Counted from the first letter of the stretch, positions 1-5,771 are shown. The stretch: 8,830 nt of DNA from an uncultured Bacteroidota bacterium (GCA_903906615.1 CAIVKT010000672.1:1-8830); one strand, 5' to 3'. A program made the numbers and translations. Notes: generated from the letters alone by a model not told the origin.

Positions 1-26
1 ACGTGGGGATAATGGCTGATGGTGAT

Positions 27-59
27 AGGAAAACTAAAATTTTTAAAAATATTTTTCCT
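27..59. repeat. AT-rich inverted repeat upstream of dnaB
   Basis: Arms AGGAAAA (27-33) and TTTTCCT (53-59) are perfect reverse complements, and the space between them holds a second perfect palindrome, ATTTTTAAAAAT (39-50). The right arm carries a T run, so this could be the transcription terminator of a gene lying before the window, in either direction. It could equally be plain AT-rich intergenic DNA. No neighbouring gene end is visible to decide. Confidence 0.35.
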
Positions 60-232
60 CGGGTTATTCAATTTACATTCGTTTCGCCTCCAAGGTTTTT
101 AACCTCTGCTTAATAGTTGCCACAAGTAAAAAAGACGCAAAAGACCGCGTAAAGGCATCGGTAACGGCGGAAAGTAAGGCCCGGAGCGCATTAGAGAAAA
201 TAATAACTCACTATATAAGAGATTACCAATAA
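47..232 (+). other. Open frame without start, ends in TAATG with dnaB
   Basis: Reading from 47, this frame stays open for 61 codons and stops at TAA 230-232, which shares its last A with the dnaB ATG (TAATG). The part from about 119 has codon choice like the surrounding genes (GTA, GCA, AAG, GAC) and reads as a Lys/Ala-rich peptide ending in R-D-Y-Q. There is no ATG, GTG or TTG in this frame, and the frame is closed by a stop at 44-46. It could be the end of a frameshifted or decayed small gene, a gene using a rare start, or chance. No promoter-like TAnnTTTG box was found just before dnaB, which would fit co-transcription with something upstream. I would not call it a gene without comparison to relatives. 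Confidence 0.2.
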
Positions 233-1896
233 TGGCAGTAAACATTAAAAAAGAATTTGGGAATACAAGGAGCCGCAAGCCAGACCTGACAACGATGGTA
301 TACGGTAAAGTGCCGCCACAGGCCCCTGAGCTGGAAAGCGCAGTGCTGGGAGCTTGTATGCTGGAAAAGGACACATTCGCACAAGTACTGGAGATCATAC
401 AGAGCGAGGAGTGCTTTTACATGGATGCCCACCAGAAGATATACCTGGCCATGCGCCGCCTGTTTGACAAGGGCACACCGGTGGATCTGCTGACCATTAC
501 CGAAGAATTAAGAAAGACCAATGAACTTGAAATAGTGGGCGGGGCTTATTACCTCACTAACCTGACGATGAGCGTTTTATCGAGCGCGCACGTAGAGGCA
601 CATGCCCGTATAGTGATGGAGAAATTCATACAGCGGGAACTGATACGCATCAGCGGATCGGTGATCAGTGATGCCTACGAAGACAGTACGGATGTGTTCG
701 ATCTGCTGGACAAGGCAGAATCGGGCCTGTACGAGATAACGGACAAGCACCTGCGCAAGAACTTTAAAAGCCTACAGGATGTGCTTGTACGCACAATGAA
801 TGAAATTGATGAGAACCGCAATAAAACAGATGATATAACCGGTGTGCCATCGGGCTTTAAGGGCTTAGACAGCCTTACGGCCGGCTGGCAGAAGACCGAC
901 CTGATCATACTTGCGGCACGCCCTTCTGTAGGTAAAACGGCCTTTGCGCTGAACCTGGCCATGAATGCGGCAATGAACCCCGGCAAGCAATTCCCTGTGG
1001 CTGTATTCTCTTTAGAAATGGGCGCGGGGCAGATCGTAAAAAGGATGCTGAGCGCGGTAACGGATGTGAGCATGGAAGCCATAACACGAGGCAAAATGGC
1101 CGAGCATGAATTTATACAGATGTCGCAACGCATGAATAAACTGGCCCAGGCCAAGATATTCATTGATGACCAGGCTGCGCTCAATATCTTTGAGCTACGT
1201 GCCAAGGCGCGCAGGCTGAAGCAGAAGCACGACATACAAATGATACTCATTGACTACCTGCAGCTGATGCAGGCCAGTGTGGATAAAGGCGGCAACCGTG
1301 AGCAGGAGATCAGTAAAATATCGCGCGACCTGAAGGCACTTGCAAAAGAGCTGGAAGTGCCGATCATAGCCCTTTCGCAGCTGAACCGCTCGGTGGAAAC
1401 ACGTAAGGAATCGAAGATACCGCAGTTGAGTGACCTCCGTGAATCGGGAGCGATAGAGCAGGATGCCGACCTGGTAATGTTCCTGTACCGGCCTGAGTAC
1501 CACGGCATCACCAACGATGGCATGGGCGAAACGGTAGAAGGAGAAACACAGATACATATAGCCAAGCACCGTAACGGCAGCACCGGCATGGAGAAGGTGC
1601 GCTTCATAAAAGAGTACCAGCGCTTTGTGGATATGGAAGACAACCGCTTCGATTCATTTGGCGGTGGTAATGGTGGCAGCGGCGGCGGTGGCAACTTTGG
1701 TGGCGGAGCACCTAAAGACAACCCCCAGGCCGGCATACGCAGGGATACGAGCGAATTTGGCGGGTCGAAGATGTTCATACCCGGTGGTTTCCAGACATTG
1801 CCATCAAAGGTGAATGACACCAACTGGGACGATGAAGATATGGGCGGAGCGCCCTTCAAAAAGCCAAGCGCACCGGACGAGGATGCACCGTTTTAA
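232..1896 (+). CDS. dnaB: Replicative DNA helicase DnaB
   Basis: Hexameric ATP-driven 5'-3' helicase that unwinds the chromosome at the replication fork and recruits primase. The N-terminal domain (about residues 28-130, beginning P-P-Q-A-P-E-L-E-S-A-V-L-G) is the primase-interacting collar. A linker follows, then the RecA-like motor from about 205. Walker A is A-R-P-S-V-G-K-T (229-236), Walker B M-I-L-I-D-Y-L-Q-L (337-345), the S-Q-L-N-R sensor motif lies at 382-386, and K-H-R-N-G at 445-449 is the usual C-terminal motif with the trans-acting basic residues. The protein is 554 aa against about 470 for E. coli DnaB. The extra length is a C-terminal tail: glycine-rich 477-492, then a disordered stretch ending in D-E-D-A-P-F, which resembles the SSB C-terminal tip. 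The start at 232 is the first ATG in frame. Met22 is an alternative, but it would remove only the unconserved N-terminus. Isoleucine is mostly encoded by ATA (23 of 37 by my count). Confidence 0.98.
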   Translation: MAVNIKKEFGNTRSRKPDLTTMVYGKVPPQAPELESAVLGACMLEKDTFAQVLEIIQSEECFYMDAHQKIYLAMRRLFDKGTPVDLLTITEELRKTNELEIVGGAYYLTNLTMSVLSSAHVEAHARIVMEKFIQRELIRISGSVISDAYEDSTDVFDLLDKAESGLYEITDKHLRKNFKSLQDVLVRTMNEIDENRNKTDDITGVPSGFKGLDSLTAGWQKTDLIILAARPSVGKTAFALNLAMNAAMNPGKQFPVAVFSLEMGAGQIVKRMLSAVTDVSMEAITRGKMAEHEFIQMSQRMNKLAQAKIFIDDQAALNIFELRAKARRLKQKHDIQMILIDYLQLMQASVDKGGNREQEISKISRDLKALAKELEVPIIALSQLNRSVETRKESKIPQLSDLRESGAIEQDADLVMFLYRPEYHGITNDGMGETVEGETQIHIAKHRNGSTGMEKVRFIKEYQRFVDMEDNRFDSFGGGNGGSGGGGNFGGGAPKDNPQAGIRRDTSEFGGSKMFIPGGFQTLPSKVNDTNWDDEDMGGAPFKKPSAPDEDAPF

Positions 1897-1911
1897 GGGA
1901 GCGGAGGTAAC

Positions 1912-1940
1912 TTTCGTTATAATTTATTTGTTTATCTTTG
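1912..1940 (+). promoter_or_regulatory. Bacteroidota-type promoter for the 1963 gene
   Basis: TATCTTTG at 1933-1940 matches the Bacteroidota -7 consensus TAnnTTTG exactly. A weak TTTC (1912-1915) lies 17 nt upstream as a possible -33 element. The box ends 22 nt before the ATG at 1963, a spacing also seen before other genes in this window. Confidence 0.5.
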
Positions 1941-1962
1941 AAGTAATAAAAAGCTTCGAGGC

Positions 1963-2235
1963 ATGAAAAGGATATTGTTATTCGCAAGTATGCTGGTGAT
2001 CTCTAACCTCGCATTAGCTCAGAATGCTCATAAAAGTGATTCAACAGCAAAAGAGGGTATGATATACGACTTCAAGTTTGAAGGATATCCATGCGATAGC
2101 TTATATAAGATCAAAGGTCTGAAAAATGTGACGTGTGATAATTATGTTTGCATCACACATCAAGATATTATACGCCTGACGGCTTATGTAGCGGAGAAAA
2201 TTAATAAAAAGGAAAATGTCACGAGAGTCCGCTAA
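1963..2235 (+). CDS. Small secreted protein, unknown function
   Basis: I do not recognise this 90-aa protein. It begins with a clear Sec signal peptide: M-K-R-I, a hydrophobic core through residue 18, and a likely cleavage after L-A-L-A (residue 19) just before Q-N. The mature part of about 71 residues is hydrophilic with a basic C-terminus, and carries three cysteines (44, 58, 63). The last two are in C-D-N-Y-V-C, so one disulfide plus a free thiol, or metal binding, is possible in the periplasm. No lipobox is present, so it should be soluble and periplasmic or exported. Its codons are more AT-rich than those of dnaB and pyk, which may point to a fast-evolving or acquired gene. It has its own promoter-like box and is separated from dnaB by 66 nt. 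The coding call rests on the signal peptide, promoter spacing and intact frame. Function is unknown. Confidence 0.75.
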   Translation: MKRILLFASMLVISNLALAQNAHKSDSTAKEGMIYDFKFEGYPCDSLYKIKGLKNVTCDNYVCITHQDIIRLTAYVAEKINKKENVTRVR

Positions 2236-2236
2236 A

Positions 2237-2283
2237 AAATATGATAAGGCCAGATGTGCTCCTTACTAAGCAGCCTGATATTT
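2237..2283 (+). terminator. Possible hairpin after the secreted-peptide gene
   Basis: Immediately after the stop of the 1963 gene, three short arms nest: AAATAT (2237-2242) with ATATTT (2278-2283), AGGC (2247-2250) with GCCT (2273-2276), and TGCT (2257-2260) with AGCA (2269-2272). The right side is almost continuous while the left side has bulges. A pyrimidine run (CCCCTTT) follows. It could act as a terminator or a 3' stabiliser. The bulged left arm keeps confidence low. The rest of this 129-nt gap up to 2364 is AT-rich and shows only a weak promoter box. Confidence 0.25.
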
Positions 2284-2335
2284 CCCCTTTGGGTTAATTA
2301 ATGTTAAAAAACTACCATGTTATTGAGGGTTTGGT

Positions 2336-2343
2336 TATCTTTA
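2336..2343 (+). promoter_or_regulatory. Weak -7 box before the membrane-protein pair
   Basis: TATCTTTA differs from TAnnTTTG only in the last base and ends 21 nt before the ATG at 2365, matching the box-to-start spacing of its neighbours. No convincing -33 element is seen 19-20 nt upstream. Confidence 0.35.
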
Positions 2344-2364
2344 GATGACTAAAATGCTAAGATC

Positions 2365-2571
2365 ATGGGTACTCTGATATTATCGGGCGTGGGTGGCAGC
2401 ACCAACTGGCTGCCGCTGATACTGCCGCTGGCAGTGGTTGCGGGGCTTATCTACTTCGTTGACTTTATCGTAAAGCTGGCGAAGAAGAGGAAACTGGATC
2501 ATGTGAACCGGCTGCTCAATGAGCATTCAACAGGGTTTGGTGACCAGGACACCACAGACAATCAATTGTAA
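2365..2571 (+). CDS. Small single-pass membrane protein, copy 1
   Basis: A 68-aa protein I cannot assign to a known family. A short N-terminus (M-G-T-L-I-L-S-G) leads to N-W-L-P-L-I-L-P-L-A and one transmembrane helix (about residues 14-36). A strongly basic stretch K-L-A-K-K-R-K-L follows, then an amphipathic segment N-R-L-L-N-E and a polar tail. The positive charges after the helix predict the N-terminus outside and the C-terminus in the cytoplasm. There is no signal-peptidase site. It is paralogous to the next gene: about 25 of 60 aligned residues are identical, including N-W-L-P-L, L-P-L-A and K-K-R-K-L. In the shared blocks most codons that can differ do so synonymously, which argues that both copies are translated and under selection. 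The two genes are 3 nt apart and surely co-transcribed. A role as a small membrane anchor or accessory subunit is only a guess. Confidence 0.75.
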   Translation: MGTLILSGVGGSTNWLPLILPLAVVAGLIYFVDFIVKLAKKRKLDHVNRLLNEHSTGFGDQDTTDNQL

Positions 2572-2574
2572 TCT

Positions 2575-2775
2575 ATGCCTGTACTGATATTAGGAGGTGC
2601 GCCAGATGGCAATTGGTTACCATTGCTATTACCGCTTGCAGCTATTCTCCTGGTGCTTCTTTGTGCGGAGCAGGTAGCCCGATACCTGAAGAAAAGGAAG
2701 CTGCAAAAAATCAATAAGTTGATGAATGACCTAAGCGCACCAGGCGATGTATGGAATGAAGGCAGGGATTTGTAA
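2575..2775 (+). CDS. Small single-pass membrane protein, copy 2
   Basis: This 66-aa partner of the preceding gene has the same plan: M-P-V-L-I-L-G-G, then N-W-L-P-L-L-L-P-L-A, one helix (about 13-35), then Y-L-K-K-R-K-L and N-K-L-M-N-D. The helix core is quite different (A-I-L-L-V-L-L-C) and contains a cysteine, while the flanks are conserved, so the flanks are the likely functional parts. It starts 3 nt after the stop of copy 1, consistent with translational coupling, and there is no separate promoter. The arrangement suggests an old tandem duplication whose products may pair in the membrane. That is inference, and no family is recognised. Confidence 0.75.
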   Translation: MPVLILGGAPDGNWLPLLLPLAAILLVLLCAEQVARYLKKRKLQKINKLMNDLSAPGDVWNEGRDL

Positions 2776-2778
2776 TAT

Positions 2779-2786
2779 TATCTTTG
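2779..2786 (+). promoter_or_regulatory. Distal TAnnTTTG box before cysteine desulfurase
   Basis: TATCTTTG is an exact match to the -7 consensus, lying just after the stop codon of the second small membrane gene. It has no visible -33 partner and sits 100 nt before the desulfurase start, so it would be a second, distal promoter with a long leader, or a chance match. Confidence 0.3.
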
Positions 2787-2831
2787 AGGTGATTATATAT
2801 TAGTGTTAATGTTGTTGTAAATAATCGTTTC

Positions 2832-2863
2832 TTTAGGGGTTAATGAATATTTGGTTAATTTTG
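2832..2863 (+). promoter_or_regulatory. Proximal promoter for cysteine desulfurase
   Basis: TAATTTTG (2856-2863) fits TAnnTTTG exactly, with TTTA (2832-2835) 20 nt upstream as a near-consensus -33 element (TTTG). The box ends 23 nt before the ATG at 2887. This also argues against a start at the in-frame TTG at 2851, which would lie upstream of the transcription start. Confidence 0.5.
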
Positions 2864-2886
2864 CGTTCCAATGCAATAACGTGAAC

Positions 2887-4020
2887 ATGAGCCGTATTTA
2901 TTTTGACAATGCTGCAACAACAGCGCTGGATCCAGAGGTATTGGAGACCATGATGCCTTTTCTTACCGAAAAATTCGGCAATCCATCTTCCATCTATTCT
3001 TATGGCCGGGAAACCAAGATGGCCATTGAAAATGCCCGAAAAAGCGTAGCACGTATTCTCAATGCTAATCCCGGTGAGATATTCTTCACATCGGGCGGTA
3101 CAGAAAGCACGAATACAGCAGTAACAGCTGCTATACGCGACCTGGGCTGCCGGCATATCATCACATCGGGGCTGGAGCATCATGCCACACTGCATACCGT
3201 AGAGCAAGCTGCGCATAATAGCCATGTTTCTGTAAGTTATGTGAAACTGAAAGACAACGGGCATATAGACCTTGAAGACCTCGAAAATATATTGGCCACA
3301 TCGGCACACAGATGTTTGGTGACGCTGATGCACGCCAACAATGAAATCGGCAACCTGCTGAAGATAGACGTGGTTGGCGACCTATGTAAAAAATACGATG
3401 CCATATTTCATAGCGATGCCGTGCAGACGATAGGGCATTACCCCTTCGACCTGAAAAAACTTCATGTACATTTCCTGAGTGCTGCAGGTCACAAATTTCA
3501 CGGGCCAAAAGGCGTGGGTATTTTGTATGTAAATGAGAACATAAGCATCAAGCCATACATCAATGGTGGCTCGCAGGAGCGCAATATGCGTGCCGGTACA
3601 GAAAACCTGTATGGGATAGTTGGGTTTGCGAAGGCGCTGGAAATAGCTACGCTGGGCTACGAAGCCCACAGCGAGCAAATCAAGAGCCTGAAAAAGTACA
3701 TGGCTGATGAGCTTGCGAAAGCATTTCCCGCGGTGACCTTTAATGGCGATACCAACGGTAGCAGCCTGTATACTGTGCTTAATGTGTCCTTTCCGCTCAC
3801 TGAAAAATCAGACATGCTGTTGTTCAGCCTGGATATGGCGGGCATATGTGTGAGCGGGGGTAGCGCTTGTACCAGCGGCGCCAACTCTGTAAGCCATGTG
3901 ATAGAGGCATTGCATAACGGGAAGTCGGCAACGATGGTCCCTATACGCTTCTCCTTCTCCAGGCACAACACCAAGCAGGAAGTGGACCAGGTGATAGAAA
4001 AGCTGAAAGAGCTTGTATAA
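2887..4020 (+). CDS. Cysteine desulfurase, NifS/IscS-like
   Basis: PLP-dependent enzyme of the class V aminotransferase fold that converts L-cysteine to L-alanine and carries the sulfur as a persulfide for Fe-S clusters, tRNA thiolation or cofactors in the cytoplasm. It has 377 aa, the normal family length. Visible motifs: Y-F-D-N-A-A-T-T at the N-terminus, the PLP-binding S-G-G-T-E-S-T-N, E-H-H with His98 as the likely ring-stacking histidine, and the Schiff-base lysine Lys203 in G-H-K-F-H-G-P-K-G. The persulfide cysteine is Cys328 in G-G-S-A-C-T-S-G. The extended loop around Cys328 places it in group I (NifS/IscS) rather than group II (SufS). ATG 2887 is chosen because homologues begin M-x-x-I-Y-F-D-N-A-A-T-T and a promoter box lies just upstream. 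No iscU, iscA or suf genes are adjacent, so the exact sulfur acceptor (scaffold or tRNA enzyme) cannot be read from context. Confidence 0.95.
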   Translation: MSRIYFDNAATTALDPEVLETMMPFLTEKFGNPSSIYSYGRETKMAIENARKSVARILNANPGEIFFTSGGTESTNTAVTAAIRDLGCRHIITSGLEHHATLHTVEQAAHNSHVSVSYVKLKDNGHIDLEDLENILATSAHRCLVTLMHANNEIGNLLKIDVVGDLCKKYDAIFHSDAVQTIGHYPFDLKKLHVHFLSAAGHKFHGPKGVGILYVNENISIKPYINGGSQERNMRAGTENLYGIVGFAKALEIATLGYEAHSEQIKSLKKYMADELAKAFPAVTFNGDTNGSSLYTVLNVSFPLTEKSDMLLFSLDMAGICVSGGSACTSGANSVSHVIEALHNGKSATMVPIRFSFSRHNTKQEVDQVIEKLKELV

Positions 4021-4093
4021 AGCCCCACCACCAAAAAGCCAGATAAGAATAGCATACACTTAACGCTCATAGGTAGCATATTGTGTGAAACTG

Positions 4094-4117
4094 TTGTTTC
4101 TTTGCAGTAAGAAACAA
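4094..4117. promoter_or_regulatory. Inverted repeat over the pyk promoter, operator-like
   Basis: Perfect 9-nt arms TTGTTTCTT (4094-4102) and AAGAAACAA (4109-4117) are separated by 6 nt and end 3 nt before the pyk ATG. A near-consensus -7 box, TTTCTTTG (4097-4104; second base T instead of A), lies within it, so transcription would start near 4109 and the left arm would not be in the RNA. That favours a protein-binding DNA site over an mRNA hairpin. If transcription starts further upstream, the RNA would fold into a hairpin against the start codon. No -33 element was found at 19-20 nt. Confidence 0.4.
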
Positions 4118-4120
4118 ACC

Positions 4121-5542
4121 ATGCAACACAAGACCAAAATTATAGCCACAGTAGGCCCCGCCTGTAATACGTACGAAAAACTTGCCGCACTTGTAAATGA
4201 AGGGGTGAATGTATTTCGCCTCAACTTTTCGCACGGCACACATGCACAGCATTTGTCGGTTATAGAACACATCAGGCAGGTAAACATTGACCTTAAATGT
4301 TACACAGCTATACTTGGCGACCTGCAAGGGCCTAAGCTGCGTGTAGGCGATATAGCGGGCAACGCACTGGAACTGAAAAAAGGCGACTACTTTTATTTTA
4401 CCAATGAGCCCTGCCTGGGCACGATGGAGAATGTGTACATATCTTACCCCGCGTTTCATAATGATGTGCGCGTGGGCGAAAAAATATTGCTGGATGATGG
4501 TAAGATAGAAGTGATGGTTAAGGAGATAGGCGCAGACAACCGGGTGAAGGTGGAAGTGCTGAACTCAGGCGTACTTTCTTCTAAAAAAGGTGTGAACCTG
4601 CCTGATACCAAAATATCCCTGCCATCGCTTTCTGAAAAAGACCTGGACGATCTTGATTTTATAGTGGCGCAAGACCTGGACTGGGTGGCGCTGTCGTTTG
4701 TGCGGCGCACTGAGGATGTAACGCAACTGCGCGACATACTGAAGAGTAAGGGCAGCGGGATAAAGATCATCTCCAAAATAGAAAAGCCGGAAGCGCTGGA
4801 ACACCTGCGCGAAATAATACTGGCATCAGACGCTATAATGGTGGCCCGTGGCGACCTGGGCGTGGAACTGCCACTGGAGCAGGTGCCGATGATACAGAAG
4901 AACATAGTGCGTAAGTGCATACACCGTGCCAAGCCGGTGATCATAGCCACGCAGATGATGGAGAGCATGATAGACCGCACCCGCCCCAATAGAAGTGAGA
5001 TAACTGATGTGGCCAATGCGGTGATGGAAGGTGCAGACGCTGTGATGCTGAGCGGTGAAACAGCCATGGGCCAATACCCCGAGCTGGTAATACACACGAT
5101 GGTGAACATCATTAACGAAGTGGAAAAAGAAGAAACGGTATATAACCGTAACCTGACACCAAAGTCGCACTCGCCATCCTTCCTGAGTGATGCGCTGTGC
5201 TACAATGCCTGCGTGATAGCCAAGGATGTAAGCGCCAATGCACTGATAGGCATGACCCAATCGGGCTATACTGCTTTTATGCTGTCGAGCTACAGGCCAC
5301 ACTCGCCGCTGTATGTGTTTACCAAAACCCGTAAGCTGGTGAACCAACTGAGCCTCAGCTGGGGCGTACAGGCATTCTACTATGACAAGGAAGAAAGCAT
5401 GGACGGCATTATTGCCGACCAGGTCGAATTTCTGAAAGGGAAAGGGCTGTTGCAAAGCGGAGATGTGGTGATCAATACCGGCAGCACGCCGATACACGAA
5501 CACCTGCCTACTAATATGCTGAAGATAACGAGGGTGGTGTAG
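4121..5542 (+). CDS. pyk: Pyruvate kinase
   Basis: Last step of glycolysis: phosphoenolpyruvate plus ADP gives pyruvate plus ATP, in the cytoplasm, normally as a homotetramer. The 473-aa length is typical. The TIM-barrel A domain begins K-I-I-A-T-V-G-P-A, with the substrate-binding R-L-N-F-S-H-G soon after. The B domain inserts at about 72-160. The signature I-I-S-K-I-E-K-P-E supplies the catalytic Lys219 and metal ligand Glu221, and A-R-G-D-L-G-V-E supplies Asp245 as the second Mg2+ ligand. I-A-T-Q-M-M-E-S-M is the usual motif after it. The C-terminal domain (about 350-473) is complete, ending with the N-T-G-S-T-P strand. The segment L-Q-G-P-K-L-R-V (68-75) has the residues of K+-independent pyruvate kinases. 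ATG 4121 is preferred over the in-frame GTG at 4085 because family members start just before K-I-I-A-T and the promoter box sits between the two. Its 3' end overlaps the reverse-strand gene that follows by 32 nt. Confidence 0.97.
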   Translation: MQHKTKIIATVGPACNTYEKLAALVNEGVNVFRLNFSHGTHAQHLSVIEHIRQVNIDLKCYTAILGDLQGPKLRVGDIAGNALELKKGDYFYFTNEPCLGTMENVYISYPAFHNDVRVGEKILLDDGKIEVMVKEIGADNRVKVEVLNSGVLSSKKGVNLPDTKISLPSLSEKDLDDLDFIVAQDLDWVALSFVRRTEDVTQLRDILKSKGSGIKIISKIEKPEALEHLREIILASDAIMVARGDLGVELPLEQVPMIQKNIVRKCIHRAKPVIIATQMMESMIDRTRPNRSEITDVANAVMEGADAVMLSGETAMGQYPELVIHTMVNIINEVEKEETVYNRNLTPKSHSPSFLSDALCYNACVIAKDVSANALIGMTQSGYTAFMLSSYRPHSPLYVFTKTRKLVNQLSLSWGVQAFYYDKEESMDGIIADQVEFLKGKGLLQSGDVVINTGSTPIHEHLPTNMLKITRVV

Positions 5543-5771
5543 AACGGGTAGAAATTTCTTTTGCTAACTCCCTTGCTTTTTCCTCAACTTCATCTAGGGA
5601 GAAAAGCCTTGCATTGCCCGACTTGTATTCGCGGTAGCGCCTGTCCATTTCTGCAACAAAGCTTTTATCTTTCCAATGATTGTAATGGGCTTTGTATCTG
5701 TTCAGGTCTGATGCTATGAATAACCGGCTTATGGCTTGTACTGATTTGTTGGAAGTATGCTTCTGTGGCAT
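5511..5771 (-). CDS. Small antitoxin-like protein, orphan
   Basis: The frame runs from 5831 down to a TAG at 5513-5511. I place the start at ATG 5771-5769 (86 aa) because an almost perfect reverse-strand promoter (TTTG, 20 nt, TAAATTTG) lies at 5820-5789, inside the longer 106-aa version that would start at 5831. The protein is hydrophilic, without signal peptide or membrane helix. Its C-terminal half (E-M-D-R-R-Y-R-E-Y-K-S-G-N-A-R, then F-S-L-D-E-V-E-E-K-A-R-E) resembles the end of addiction-module proteins of the Unstab_antitox type, where a charged helix, an Y-x-S-G turn and a W/L-E-E-V helix are typical. The N-terminal half is unlike them. No RelE/ParE-type toxin gene is adjacent, so this would be an orphan or a different small family. 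It converges on pyk and overlaps its 3' end by 32 nt. The functional guess is weak. The coding call is moderate. Confidence 0.6.
   Translation of the reverse strand: MPQKHTSNKSVQAISRLFIASDLNRYKAHYNHWKDKSFVAEMDRRYREYKSGNARLFSLDEVEEKARELAKEISTRSTPPSLSSAY

Noticed and set aside
675..1250. Reverse-strand open frame inside dnaB
   Set aside because: Ser/Cys/Leu-rich antisense reading of the helicase motor domain, with no promoter box or recognisable motif.
1660..1707. GGC/GGT-rich run in dnaB as a DNA repeat element
   Set aside because: It is simply the codons of the glycine-rich linker; the unit is irregular and does not extend outside the reading frame.
2773..2802. TAATAT...ATATTA inverted repeat after the small membrane genes
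   Set aside because: Six A/T pairs with an 18-nt loop in very AT-rich DNA are expected by chance and have no GC stem for a terminator.
2843..2884. Thirteen-codon upstream frame before the desulfurase
   Set aside because: It starts before the likely transcription start, so it would not be in the main mRNA, and it has no SD or composition signal.
2851..2886. Upstream TTG start for the cysteine desulfurase
   Set aside because: It would add residues absent from the family and would overlap the -7 box at 2856-2863; ATG 2887 gives the usual N-terminus.
4085..4120. Upstream GTG start for pyruvate kinase
   Set aside because: It adds 12 residues not expected in the family and falls before the promoter box at 4097-4104.
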